Below, piece by piece: positions 45,296-53,934 of a stretch of 64,000 nt of DNA. Within the stretch, counting starts at the first letter, position 1. Every line of letters begins with the position of its first letter. The DNA comes from Nocardia arthritidis. Its GTDB lineage: Bacteria; Actinomycetota; Actinomycetes; Mycobacteriales; Mycobacteriaceae. The stretch covers positions 7,998,001 through 8,062,000 of the forward strand of contig NZ_CP046172.1 in the NCBI RefSeq assembly GCF_011801145.1, read 5' to 3'. The position numbers were made by a program, and so were the translations under genes. The notes under the pieces are model-generated. The model had not been told where the DNA came from, made no database searches, and worked only from the letters and a program-made list of their open reading frames with translations.

Positions 45296-46272
45296 CCCAG
45301 TTTCGGCGCCGGGATGCGCCAAATCGAAGTGGGTACCTTCTCCGTCGGTCCCGACTCGAAGACGATCCAGGCGCCGTCGGGCGACCAACTCGGCGCACCG
45401 TCGTAGCCGTCGGATTTGGTGACCCGCACGGGTTCTCCGGTGCCGTCGGACCGGGTGACGAAGATCTGCCCATGCTTCAGCCCACCATGGTTGGACGAAT
45501 ACACCACCCAATTGCCGTCCGGAGAGAAACTCGCGTCAGAGTCTTCACCTTCGCCACCGGTGATCACCTTGCGGCCGGTACCGTCCGGAGCGATCGTCAC
45601 CAGCCGCGACTTGTCGGAACCCCCTGGGCTGGACTGGAATACGATAATATCGCCGCGCGGCGACCAATTCGGTTGCCGGTTATCGGTATTCGTGGCGGGG
45701 CCATCGACCAGCGCGGTGATCCCGCTGCCGTCGGCGCGTACCTTACGGATGGTGCCCCGCGAGCCGGTCTGTTGCTTGGCGTCGTTCTCCTGGAACACGA
45801 TCCAATCACCGTCCGGCGCGAAGCTCGGCTCGGTGTACATTCTGCCGCTGTGCGAGGTCACCTGGTGCGGCTCGGCGCCGGGCCGCATCGTCCAGATCTC
45901 ATCGATATCGGTGACGTTGTACGAGAAGGTGATCGAGCCGGTCGGCCCGTTCCATGCCGACCCGGGCAGGTTCACCGCCGACTGATCGCCCTGCTCCACC
46001 AGCACCTGTGGTGCGCCCCCTGAGCTCGGCATGAGGTGCAGACCCGCCCCGCCGCCGTTGTAGCCGCCCCGACAAATGGTGAGCAGCAAGGTTTTTCCAT
46101 CCGGCGAGTACGCCGGGTTCTGGGCACTCGCCGAGCCGGACGGGCTGTACAGCAGTTCGGCCCCGTCCGTCCTTGTCTGCGCATCAGCGGCGGCGGGACG
46201 CGCGACGACCGCGATCAGAACAGCAAGCAACACAAGTGGCGTTCTGCGAAACACACGAAAAACAGTAGTCAT
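45292..46272 (-). CDS. Exported TolB-like beta-propeller protein
   Basis: Protein of 326 residues with an N-terminal signal (RTPLVLLAVLIAVVARPAAADA). The body has repeated blades of the WD40-like/PD40 type: NPAYSPDGKTLLL, EPSFAPDGDWIVF, QPNWSPRGDIIVF, DASFSPDGNWVVY and PSWSPDGAWIVF. These match the TolB propeller, which in this setting is probably a binding or scaffold module on the cell surface. There is no protease domain. The next upstream gene encodes a secreted S15 peptidase in the same direction. Confidence 0.88.
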   Translation of the reverse strand: MTTVFRVFRRTPLVLLAVLIAVVARPAAADAQTRTDGAELLYSPSGSASAQNPAYSPDGKTLLLTICRGGYNGGGAGLHLMPSSGGAPQVLVEQGDQSAVNLPGSAWNGPTGSITFSYNVTDIDEIWTMRPGAEPHQVTSHSGRMYTEPSFAPDGDWIVFQENDAKQQTGSRGTIRKVRADGSGITALVDGPATNTDNRQPNWSPRGDIIVFQSSPGGSDKSRLVTIAPDGTGRKVITGGEGEDSDASFSPDGNWVVYSSNHGGLKHGQIFVTRSDGTGEPVRVTKSDGYDGAPSWSPDGAWIVFESGPTEKVPTSIWRIPAPKLG

Positions 46273-46333
46273 ATTCCCGCGCCTGGGGAGACCAGGCCCG
46301 CCGCAGACCCGGGCCCGGTCTCTCGGCGCTTCC

Positions 46334-48244
46334 TCATGCCTGTGACGATCCGATCGCGGCGTCGAAGGCGGCCTGTCCACCGACCACCGGGAAGGCGATC
46401 CGCGTTTCCCCGAGGTTCACCCCGAATCCGGGTCCGGGCTTGGGCAGCAGGGTGAACTCGTTATCGCTCGACAGCACGACGATGCCCAGTTGATGTCCGC
46501 TCGCCAGCACATAGTCGTGCGGTTCCATGGACAGCCGGACGCCGTACTCCTCACCCGGCGTGATCGCGCTGGTTTCGCTGATCGAATCGCGGTTCTGCGG
46601 GTCGGTCCAACCCCTGGTGACGATCCGCGATGTGCCGTCCGGCGCCCGATCCACCAGCAGCGCGGTCACATTCGCCGCCGCCCGCTGGAACGACATCCGG
46701 AACGCGACGCAGACCGAGCCGCTCACCCGCAGCGAGGTCGATACGGGTTTGGTGAAGTACGCCAACCGATTCGGCGAACTCGGCGCGGCGACGAGATCAG
46801 CGGCCAGTTTGGTCGCGTCGTCGTCGAGTGATTCGGTGACGGAATTGTTCGCGCCGTCGGAGGTGGCCGAAACCAGGCCGCCGACGGCATTTCCGCCCGG
46901 CTGGAACATCGCCGCCGCGTCGGAGGTGCCGGGAGCGGGCCAGTCCGCCTCGTCCACCCACGACTTGTCCTCACGCTGGATGGTGGCCTTCGGCTCTCGA
47001 TCGATCCCGTTGTCCTCCCCGAGCAGATACTTGCTGAACCACCGGTTCACCGTGCGCAGCCATTCCTCCCTGCGCAGCCCGATCGGGTCGGTGTGGCCGG
47101 ACTGATGCAGCCAGATCTTGTGCGGCACACCGGCATTCGCGAGCGCCGAGTACCACTGGGCAACATTCTTGGTCTTCACGTTGAAATCGTTGAGCCCGTG
47201 CGCGGACAGCACTGCGGCATGGACATTACCCACCGCGTTCAGGTAATTGCGCTCGTTCCAGAATCCGTTGTAATCACCGGTGATTCGGTCCTGATCCTGT
47301 TCGAGCTGATCGATCACCGGTTTGCAGACATCCCGATCCTCCCTGGTGTAAACGTATTTCGCGAGAACATCGGTGTCCTCGCCCTGATAGGTGCCCGGCG
47401 CCACCACCGCGCCCGCCGCGCGATAGTAGTCGTACCAGCTGCTGATCGCGCCGATCGGCACGATCGCCTCCAGGCCGGGCACGCCGGTGGTGGCCACCGC
47501 ATTGGGCAGGGTGCCGTTATAGGAGACGCCCATCATGCCGACCTTGCCGCTGGCCCAGTCGGCCGTCACCGGATTGCCCTGCTCGTCGTGCGCGTCGGCC
47601 CGGCCGTTGAGCCAATCGATCGGGGCGCGCGCGCCGACGGTCTCGTTGGTCGCACCCGAGGTGGGGCAGCCCGTCGACTTACCGGTGCCGAGCGATTCGC
47701 CGTACATCACGGCGAAGCCGCGGGACAGGAAGTAATCCTCGTACTGCCAATGGATCTGACCGTCGGAGAGGGTGATCCCGTTGGCCCGCAACTCCTCCGG
47801 CACCAGGTTCCGTACCGGGCCGGGCGGCTGGGCCCGCCGCGCCTCGGCGCCGTCCGGCGGCACATAGAGTTCGACATCGACGTTGTGGTTGGTGACATCA
47901 TTGCCGCCCGAGAAATACGGGCTCGCTTGATACACCACCGGGAGCTTGCCGGTGGCCCCGGCCGGGCGCACGAGCTGGACGTGCACCTCGTCGTCCTTGC
48001 CGTCGCCATCGCTGTCCACCGGCGCGCGCACCCACAGATCCTGCCGGACCGTCGCACCGGGATCGAACACCGGCTGCGCCTCCCCGCCGGACACGGCCGG
48101 CCCCGCCGCGGGCGCCGCCGCCATCGCGGGAGCGCCGTACAGCAGCAGCACGGAAGCCGCCCCCATCAAGGCAATTCGCGGCAATCGACGCAGAATTCGG
48201 CCATCGAGTCTGCCGGAGCACCACCGGCTTTGCTGAATTCCCAT
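46334..48244 (-). CDS. Secreted Xaa-Pro dipeptidyl-peptidase (S15/CocE family)
   Basis: Exported hydrolase of 636 residues. The signal sequence covers LPRIALMGAASVLLLYG to about PAMAAAPA. The nucleophile elbow is VGMMGVSYNGTLPNA (Ser), the acid is in LSAHGLNDFNVKTKN and the histidine in WLHQSGHTDPIG. The C-terminal jelly-roll domain (LRVSGSVCVAFRMSF, DYVLASGHQLGIVVLSSDN) is that of S15 peptidases. It should remove X-Pro dipeptides or hydrolyse esters outside the cell. ATG 48244 has AAAGGGA upstream. It is divergent from a phospholipase D-like gene. Confidence 0.9.
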   Translation of the reverse strand: MGIQQSRWCSGRLDGRILRRLPRIALMGAASVLLLYGAPAMAAAPAAGPAVSGGEAQPVFDPGATVRQDLWVRAPVDSDGDGKDDEVHVQLVRPAGATGKLPVVYQASPYFSGGNDVTNHNVDVELYVPPDGAEARRAQPPGPVRNLVPEELRANGITLSDGQIHWQYEDYFLSRGFAVMYGESLGTGKSTGCPTSGATNETVGARAPIDWLNGRADAHDEQGNPVTADWASGKVGMMGVSYNGTLPNAVATTGVPGLEAIVPIGAISSWYDYYRAAGAVVAPGTYQGEDTDVLAKYVYTREDRDVCKPVIDQLEQDQDRITGDYNGFWNERNYLNAVGNVHAAVLSAHGLNDFNVKTKNVAQWYSALANAGVPHKIWLHQSGHTDPIGLRREEWLRTVNRWFSKYLLGEDNGIDREPKATIQREDKSWVDEADWPAPGTSDAAAMFQPGGNAVGGLVSATSDGANNSVTESLDDDATKLAADLVAAPSSPNRLAYFTKPVSTSLRVSGSVCVAFRMSFQRAAANVTALLVDRAPDGTSRIVTRGWTDPQNRDSISETSAITPGEEYGVRLSMEPHDYVLASGHQLGIVVLSSDNEFTLLPKPGPGFGVNLGETRIAFPVVGGQAAFDAAIGSSQA

Positions 48245-48354
48245 GGAACACAATCCCTTTTGAGAATGGACAGGGTGATGCGGCGCGCGTCGACAGGTAA
48301 TCGGCTGCGCGACAGGCAAACTCCGCAACGTCAGACTGCCGATTTGCCCGGTTC

Positions 48355-48418
48355 GCTGTCCAGGCCGGCACTGGGGATCGAAATTGGGGATCCCCATTTC
48401 GATTCCCCACTGGACAGC
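48355..48418. promoter_or_regulatory. Large inverted repeat between the S15 peptidase and phospholipase D-like genes
   Basis: GCTGTCCA...GGGGATCGAAATTGGGGA on the left is mirrored by TCCCCATTTCGATTCCCC...TGGACAGC on the right, with a 9-base insertion in the left arm. Weaker mirrored matches continue outward on both sides. It sits between two divergent genes for secreted enzymes and could be a shared operator or a cruciform. Confidence 0.65.
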
Positions 48419-48524
48419 CCGTCCGGTCGGCGGGCAATCTGACCGGTACCGACAAGTCGACGAGTCTTCATGCGCCGCAGTTGATTACGGCGCTCAACAG
48501 CCGCGACCGAAGGAGTTGTGCCCG

Positions 48525-49550
48525 ATGAGAATCCGCCGCTCGGCGTGCGGTGCGGTATCGAGATCGCGACAGCCAATCCTTTTGCCCGCGTTCGCGGTTG
48601 CGCTGAGTCTGATATCCGTCGACCCAGGCGTATTCGCCGCACCGGCGAACGCGGCGACGGACTTCTCGACCATCGTATTTCCGGATCAAAGCCATTCCGC
48701 CGTATACGATTTCATCGATTCGGCGACCAGCTCGATCGATATCACCATGTACGAGCTCCGCGACGACACCGCGGTCGGCGATCTGGTGCGCAAACAGCAG
48801 GCCGGAATCGCGGTTCGCGTCATCCTGGACGGCGCCCACCAATCCGTGAACAACGCCGCGTACACGACGCTGGCGAACGCCGGGGCCGCCGTCACCTGGT
48901 CCACATCGGCCTTCGTCTACACCCACCAGAAGACGATCACCGTCGACCACGGCCGGTCGCTGATCATGTCGGGCAATCTCGACTCGACCTATTACGCCGA
49001 CGATCGCGACTACGGCGTCTTCGACGCCGACCGGGCCGACGTCGACGCCATCGAGCAGGTCTTCGACGCCGATTTCGCGCAGAATCCGGGCACGCCCTCC
49101 GATGGCGACAACCTGGTCTGGTCGCCGACCGACGCGGAATCCCGGCTACTCGGGCTGATCAACGGCGCACAGCACAGCCTGGATGTGGAGGAACTCGAAT
49201 TCGGTGACAGCACACTGGTGAACGCCATCGCCGACGCCGCGCGGCGCGGCGTCACCGTCCGGGTCGTCGGTATGAATCCGGACAGCTACCGGGACCAGTT
49301 CGATCAGGTGCAGGCCGCGGGCGGACAGATCGTCACCTACTCCGCCAGCGGCGGCACCTACATCCACGCCAAGGCGATCGTCGCCGACTACGGCACCGCG
49401 ACCGCGAAAGTCTTTGTCGGATCGGAGAATTTCTCCGACAACTCGCTGAACCACAATCGCGAACTCGGCCTCATCGTCGGCGACTCCGGTGTGCTGAGCA
49501 CGGTCGAGAACACCTTCGCCACCGACTTCGCCAACGGGACGCCGTACTGA
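48525..49550 (+). CDS. Secreted phospholipase D-like (HKD) protein
   Basis: Exported protein of 341 residues with two PLD halves. The signal spans LLPAFAVALSLISVDPGVF to about PANA. The two HKD motifs are YTHQKTITVDHGRSLIMSGN and YIHAKAIVADYGTATAKVFV, followed by GSENFSDNSL; both halves keep H, K and D. The small, tight layout is like bacterial Nuc-type nucleases and phospholipase D. It could cleave phosphodiesters of lipids or DNA outside the cell. ATG 48525 follows GAAGGAG. Confidence 0.9.
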   Translation: MRIRRSACGAVSRSRQPILLPAFAVALSLISVDPGVFAAPANAATDFSTIVFPDQSHSAVYDFIDSATSSIDITMYELRDDTAVGDLVRKQQAGIAVRVILDGAHQSVNNAAYTTLANAGAAVTWSTSAFVYTHQKTITVDHGRSLIMSGNLDSTYYADDRDYGVFDADRADVDAIEQVFDADFAQNPGTPSDGDNLVWSPTDAESRLLGLINGAQHSLDVEELEFGDSTLVNAIADAARRGVTVRVVGMNPDSYRDQFDQVQAAGGQIVTYSASGGTYIHAKAIVADYGTATAKVFVGSENFSDNSLNHNRELGLIVGDSGVLSTVENTFATDFANGTPY

Positions 49551-49568
49551 AATTCGTTGCGGCACTGC

Positions 49569-50219
49569 CTAAATGCGCTTGATCGTCGCAAGCCAAGCGG
49601 GCAGTCCGTCGACATTGAACGTCGCCCGGATCCGGTCCGGTTCGACGGCGGCGACCTTCCATCCATCGGCGAGACCGAATGCGGCGCTCAACTCCTCACG
49701 GGCGACCGGATGCGGGCCGAGCTCGGGACCGATATCGCTGAAGCACAACACATAAAGCGTGCCACCGCACTCGAGCACCGAACCCAAACTCGCCACGTAC
49801 TTCCGCCGCTCATCGCGATCGAACGTGTGGAAAAGCCCGCAATCCAGCACCGTATCGAACCTGCGCCCCAACCGGTCCAGCCGGAACGCGTCGGCCACCG
49901 CGAACTCGGCCGCGATCCCCCGTTCCGCCGCCTTCTTCCTGGCGACGGCCACCGCCGTCTCCGCCACATCGACACCCAGCACCGGCAACCCCAGCGCGGC
50001 AACGCACAGCGCGTTCTCCCCCGTCCCGCACCCGGCATCCAACACCGCCCCCACAAACCCACCCTCACCCACCAACCGCGCTACCGCAGGCTGCGGTTCA
50101 CCAATATCCCACGGCGCACCCCCGTCCCGATACGAGTCATCCCACGGCCGCCCCGCCGCCCGCTCATGGCTCGTCAGCCCCCGCCCACCGCCAGCATCTC
50201 CAGTCAATTCGGCCACCAC
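49569..50219 (-). CDS. Class I SAM-dependent methyltransferase
   Basis: Methyltransferase of 216 residues. Motif I is VLDAGCGTGENALCVAALG, motif II GVDVAETAVAVA, with VADAFRLDRLG and VLDCGLFHTFDRDERRKY after it. PWDIGEPQPAVARLVGEGG at the front matches the related methyltransferase at 24072-24794. These resemble thiopurine/halide-type or small-thiol methyltransferases. The start is a GTG at 50219. It converges on the PLD-like gene. The substrate is unknown. Confidence 0.88.
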   Translation of the reverse strand: MVAELTGDAGGGRGLTSHERAAGRPWDDSYRDGGAPWDIGEPQPAVARLVGEGGFVGAVLDAGCGTGENALCVAALGLPVLGVDVAETAVAVARKKAAERGIAAEFAVADAFRLDRLGRRFDTVLDCGLFHTFDRDERRKYVASLGSVLECGGTLYVLCFSDIGPELGPHPVAREELSAAFGLADGWKVAAVEPDRIRATFNVDGLPAWLATIKRI

Positions 50220-50336
50220 CCCAGCCTGGCACGTTGATCAGCCCCCGCATGGTCATCCGCAGAAAATACCTTCAAAAACGCAGCCAACGGTTGCCTAATT
50301 GATTCCGCGCAGCCTGATTCGACTCGGCGATGCTCG

Positions 50337-50828
50337 CTATCGAGATGGCCCTTCATCAATTGCCGCGAGGGCAATGATCTTTCGTGCCACCGGTGTCAGA
50401 TCGTGTGCCGGCAGCGGTGGAGGGATGTACCGGGCAGCGACAACGTCATCGTCGTTGCCGTCCGGCTCGAGTGTTCCGGTGGCCGCGGCGCGGAAGTAGT
50501 GCCGGGTGGATTCCCAGCCGGTTCCGGACTCGACGTCGAAGAAGTACTCGATGAATTGGCACAGCTCGATGGGTTGCCCGGTGATGTGGAGGCCGGTCTC
50601 TTCCCGGACTTCGCGAGTAAGCGCGTCGATCAGGTCTTCTCCTGGTTCGACACCGCCGCCGGGGAGGTCCCACTGTTCCTCGATTCGTGCGCTATCACGA
50701 ACCAGCAGAACACCTTTGGCGTCATACAGCAGCGCGTACACCGACGTCCGTCGCACGATGTCGGAGCGATGGACGATATGAACCTCGCCGTTGATATCCC
50801 GACAGAGGTAGTGAACGGAGTCCGCCAT
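50337..50828 (-). CDS. NUDIX hydrolase
   Basis: Protein of 163 residues. The Nudix box is intact: GGGVEPGEDLIDALTREVRE and ETGLHI. It would hydrolyse a nucleoside diphosphate linked to another group, using magnesium. The N-terminal part (VHIVHRSDIVRRTSVYALLY) and the C-terminal part (SGTGWESTRHYFRAAATG) form the remaining fold. It lies 12 bp after the M23-like gene in the same direction, so they may be co-transcribed. Confidence 0.88.
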   Translation of the reverse strand: MADSVHYLCRDINGEVHIVHRSDIVRRTSVYALLYDAKGVLLVRDSARIEEQWDLPGGGVEPGEDLIDALTREVREETGLHITGQPIELCQFIEYFFDVESGTGWESTRHYFRAAATGTLEPDGNDDDVVAARYIPPPLPAHDLTPVARKIIALAAIDEGPSR

Positions 50829-50839
50829 AGGCGCTCGAA

Positions 50840-51418
50840 CTACCGGAAGTAGGGCATGGGGTCTCTGGGCTTACCATCCACGCGAACTTCGAAATGCAAC
50901 TTCGTCCCTGCCGTGAACCCGGTGTGCCCGGCATAGGCGACGAGTTGGCCTGCGTGCACCGTCTCGCCCTGCCGGACGACGATGCCGGAGGCGTGGGCGT
51001 AAAGGGTGGAAAGTGCGCCGTCGGACGACGCTCCGTGCCCGATGATCAAGTAGTTCCCGTAGCCGTTGGCAACGGCCTCCGTATGGACTTCCTCAACTTT
51101 TCCGTCACCGGCGGCATACACGGGGGCACCCTCCTGGGCTGCAAAGTCCACCCCGGAATGGAACACCGGCGAGGTCGTGCCAATGTGGTCGCTTTTCCCG
51201 AACTGCGACACCACTTCTCCGTTCACTGGACGCAGCAACGAGCCGGACTGCGCGTCGATCGGGACAGCCACCGGAGGCGCCGATTCACCGAGATGGGTGT
51301 CGCTCTCGAACGCGCCGGGCACAGCCCCCGCGTTGGCGGGTATACAGATGGCCAGGGCGAGGACCGCACCAGCGGTAACCACAGCGCTACCAAGGCCTTT
51401 GATAGTGGTGCCTTTCAT
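50840..51418 (-). CDS. Exported M23 (LytM-like) protein lacking one catalytic histidine
   Basis: Protein of 192 residues with a signal sequence (AVVTAGAVLALAICIPANAGA) and an M23 peptidase domain. HSGVDFAAQEGAPVYAAGDG gives the HxxxD zinc ligands and LSTLYAHASGIVV a histidine. Where active enzymes have HxH, this one reads GTKLHFEVRVDG, so the first histidine is lysine. It may therefore bind rather than cut peptidoglycan. ATG 51418 has GTAGGT upstream. The NUDIX gene follows closely. Confidence 0.85.
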   Translation of the reverse strand: MKGTTIKGLGSAVVTAGAVLALAICIPANAGAVPGAFESDTHLGESAPPVAVPIDAQSGSLLRPVNGEVVSQFGKSDHIGTTSPVFHSGVDFAAQEGAPVYAAGDGKVEEVHTEAVANGYGNYLIIGHGASSDGALSTLYAHASGIVVRQGETVHAGQLVAYAGHTGFTAGTKLHFEVRVDGKPRDPMPYFR

Positions 51419-51581
51419 CGGACCTACTCGCATATTCTTGGGCCGTGCCGCCAAACGCTTCGTCGGAGAGGCTGGGAGCAGCGGCGTGCGGACCAGTCGA
51501 CGTCAACGCGGCCGATCGTACCAATCAGCGAGTTGACTTTCGCCGCAACAGATTTGCATCACCCACCATGGAGGAATCCGA

Positions 51582-52166
51582 ATGAGAAATCCGATTCGGC
51601 TCTACATGTCGATGTCGCTCGACGGCTATATCGCGGGTCCGGACGATAGACCGGGTCAGGAGCTCGGGCGCGGCGGTGGGCGCCTTTTCAACTGGCTCGA
51701 CGACCGGGAGTCCGACGGTCCGAGCGGACAGGTGTATCGCGAGGCGCTGGCGACCGGCGCGCTGATCTCCGGCCGCCGGACCTTCGAACTCGCCGGGCGT
51801 TGGCAGGGCGACCATCACGACGGTGTGCCGATCTTCGTCCTCACCCACCATGTGGATGACGGGGACGAGCCGATCGGCCACGAGCGATTCGTCACCGACG
51901 TCGAGGACTGCGCCCGTCAGGCTCGCGCGGCGGCCGGGGACCGGCCCGTTATGGTCCACGGGGCCGGCGCGTCCCAAGCGCTGCTCCGGGTCGGCCAGAT
52001 CGACGAGATGGAGATCCACCTGGTTCCGGTCCTCCTCGGGGGCGGCCGACGACTGTTCGACAACCTCGGTGGCGATCCCATCGAACTCGATCTCGTCCGA
52101 CGGCTCGAGGACCGAGATGTCACGCACCTTCGCTACCGGGTGCGCCGAACCGAGGAGGCCGCGTGA
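51582..52166 (+). CDS. Dihydrofolate reductase family protein (RibD C-terminal-like)
   Basis: Reductase-like protein of 194 residues. The DHFR-like motifs are RLYMSMSLDGYIAGPDD, ALISGRRTFELAGRWQGD, VMVHGAGASQALLRVGQID and EIHLVPVLLGGGRRLFDN. It belongs to the same family as the protein at 23369-23974, though the two are not close. ATG 51582 follows GGAGGAA. Its stop overlaps the start of the VOC gene (GTGA), so the pair is translated together. The substrate is unknown. Confidence 0.9.
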   Translation: MRNPIRLYMSMSLDGYIAGPDDRPGQELGRGGGRLFNWLDDRESDGPSGQVYREALATGALISGRRTFELAGRWQGDHHDGVPIFVLTHHVDDGDEPIGHERFVTDVEDCARQARAAAGDRPVMVHGAGASQALLRVGQIDEMEIHLVPVLLGGGRRLFDNLGGDPIELDLVRRLEDRDVTHLRYRVRRTEEAA

Positions 52167-52576
52167 AGACGCTGTTCGTCTCCTACCGCGTCACCGACCT
52201 GAAACGCTCGCTCGACTTCTACACTGCCCTGGGCTACATCGAACTGGGCAGAGTCGACCCCGGCGACGGCAGCCACCTCGTGATCCTCGCGTTCCCCGGC
52301 GAACCCGCTGCCTCCCTGGAGCTGGTCCACCGCCCCGCCGACGGACGCGTCGACGTGGGCAACGGTTTCGACCACCTCGCCATCCAGGTGGACACCCTTG
52401 CACCCACCCTGGAGCGGCTGACCGACGCCGGCCTGAACCCGGAACCTGTCCAATACCCAGGCGGCCCGCACGGCCCGAAAACATCGTGGCTCACCGACCC
52501 GGACGGCTACCGGATCGAATTGGTGGAATGGCCGCCCGGACACCCCGACGGCATCACCGCCGCAGACTTTTCCTGA
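52163..52576 (+). CDS. VOC (glyoxalase I-like) family protein
   Basis: Protein of 137 residues with the glyoxalase I pattern: VSYRVTDLKRSLDFYTALGY, ASLELVHRP, GFDHLAIQVDTLAPTLERL and TSWLTDPDGYRIELVEWP. Metal ligands are possible at the glutamates and at the histidine of FDHLAIQV. Glyoxalase I removes methylglyoxal-thiol adducts; a mycothiol version is possible in actinobacteria. GTG 52163 overlaps the preceding reductase stop. This is the last ordinary gene before the mobile island. Confidence 0.88.
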   Translation: MKTLFVSYRVTDLKRSLDFYTALGYIELGRVDPGDGSHLVILAFPGEPAASLELVHRPADGRVDVGNGFDHLAIQVDTLAPTLERLTDAGLNPEPVQYPGGPHGPKTSWLTDPDGYRIELVEWPPGHPDGITAADFS

Positions 52577-52700
52577 GAGTCCTTGTTCCGCGAACACAAA
52601 AGGGCGACAGTCTCGTTCGACCTACATCAAAACCACGCTGAAGCCCCCACCTGGTCCAAGTCGAAAACTCGGGCCTACCTTCGTCCCCAACCCGCCTCCT

Positions 52701-52796
52701 ACATTCCTGAAGGCGCCAACATCAGGAATGTCTACCATCCTGAAGGTTGGACCATCAGGAACGTATACCTGATGCTCGCCGCACCCTCAGGAATGC
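52701..52796. repeat. Tandem palindromic repeats with CCTGA/TCAGGAAYG halves
   Basis: Three adjacent units of about 33 bases, each opening with CCTGA and closing with TCAGGAAYG. In the first, ACATTCCTGA-11-TCAGGAATGT is a perfect 10-bp inverted repeat (52701-52731). The second and third are looser. The pattern suits a multi-site operator or a small repeat element. No gene starts right after it. Confidence 0.65.
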
Positions 52797-52820
52797 AGAG
52801 GTATGGGGCGGAGCCTCGGA

Positions 52821-52878
52821 GGGTCCGGAGGCTGAAGCAGCGCCGGGGAGGCGAGCCGGTCGGGGCAATGCACGAAGC
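52821..52878 (+). repeat. GC-rich direct repeat, left copy
   Basis: GGGTCCGG, then ggctgaagcagcg, GGCGAGCCGGTCGGGGCAA and gaagc. It matches the stretch at 58504-58560 at most positions, same orientation. Confidence 0.6.
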
Positions 52879-52920
52879 GGCCTTGGGAAGGCGACCCCGA
52901 CCGAGACATGTCGTGGCTCT

Positions 52921-53075
52921 AAGAAGCGGCTCACGCCAGAGGAGACTGCCGAGATCGTGGCCAAGTACGAGGCCGGGGCGTCGATGGCGCGGCTGAAGTT
53001 GACCATCACATGGCCAAGCGAACGATGGCGAAGGTGTTGCGCGAGGCTGGAGTGACGATCCACCGAGGGGCGGGC
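52921..53075 (+). pseudogene. Resolvase/invertase-type HTH remnant, copy 1 (frameshifted)
   Basis: Reads KKRLTPEETAEIVAKYEAGA, SMARLK, then after a frameshift HHMAKRTMAKVLREAGVTI. This is the helix-turn-helix found at the C-terminus of serine recombinases. The catalytic domain is absent. It shares nearly every step with copy 2 at 56972-57142, so both derive from one element. Confidence 0.65.
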
Positions 53076-53169
53076 AGACCGGCTGACGGATCCTTGCGGT
53101 CCCAATCAGGCGAATAAGCGATTGGCTTCGACCACCGAACTAGCGATGTCTTGACCTGCATGTCGCCAG

Positions 53170-53934
53170 TCACCTATGAGTGTCCAATTCGCGGATCAGT
53201 GCCTCCGCCGCGTCAACACCCGGAGGCAGGAGCGCCACCGTCCTAGCGTCCTGGTCATATTCAATAAGGCGCTCCTTGTGCATCGGGCGGAGCACCTTCG
53301 CTCGAAAGTCGCCCGGGCGCGTCTGTTCAAGCCATGACAACAAGTCCGTCTCCCGCACCTCGACAACCCCCGACAGAAGCAGCAGAGTTCTTTTACGGAG
53401 GGTAAGCCCACTCGCAAGTACGCGCCGTTTGTCACCACTACGCCACACGAGAGCGACCTCGCGCTCGACCAAAACATCGACCAGATCGGTGGCTTCGTCG
53501 GTCGCAAGACCATGAAGAAGTCGCACCAGCTCGGCGACGATCCATTTGCTCATATACACCACTGCAGTAGCGTCCATATGGTTTGGATCGACATCCCCGC
53601 CAGCGTGTCCGACTCCCCTATTGTTCCGAATCTCATAAAGCGCGACGATCATGCGAGGAATCTGAATTCGTGCCGACCGTGTGCCGTTTTGCGACTCCAG
53701 CCTTCTACAGGCATCGACCATATTGCCAGGCTTGTGGGCACGTGCAGCGTAGACGCCTGCAAAATACCCTTCGAGGATCGTGTACGCAGCCTCGCACAAC
53801 TTCCCGCCGTTGAGTTCCGCGGGCTCCCAACGATGCTCAGCGAAGTTTTTGACTACCTGCCGGAATGCGTCAAGCAAGTCAGCAACGAGCGCCGCCGGAA
53901 TGGCGTTGAACGCGTCCTTCGGATCGAGCGCCAT
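53170..53934 (-). CDS. HEPN-motif protein, second gene of a two-gene operon
   Basis: Protein of 254 residues of unknown family. The N-terminal two-thirds is helical. It contains YEIRNNRGVGHAGGDVDPN, an R-X6-H motif (R103, H110) like the active site of HEPN ribonucleases, at the end of a helix and followed by a further helix (AVVYMSKWIVAELVRLLHGL). The C-terminal third (LASGLTLRKRTLLLLSGV, LRPMHKERLIEYD) looks like a winged-helix domain. Its ATG at 53934 overlaps the stop of the previous gene by one base. HEPN proteins often act as toxins in defence. That role here is inference. Confidence 0.7.
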   Translation of the reverse strand: MALDPKDAFNAIPAALVADLLDAFRQVVKNFAEHRWEPAELNGGKLCEAAYTILEGYFAGVYAARAHKPGNMVDACRRLESQNGTRSARIQIPRMIVALYEIRNNRGVGHAGGDVDPNHMDATAVVYMSKWIVAELVRLLHGLATDEATDLVDVLVEREVALVWRSGDKRRVLASGLTLRKRTLLLLSGVVEVRETDLLSWLEQTRPGDFRAKVLRPMHKERLIEYDQDARTVALLPPGVDAAEALIRELDTHR

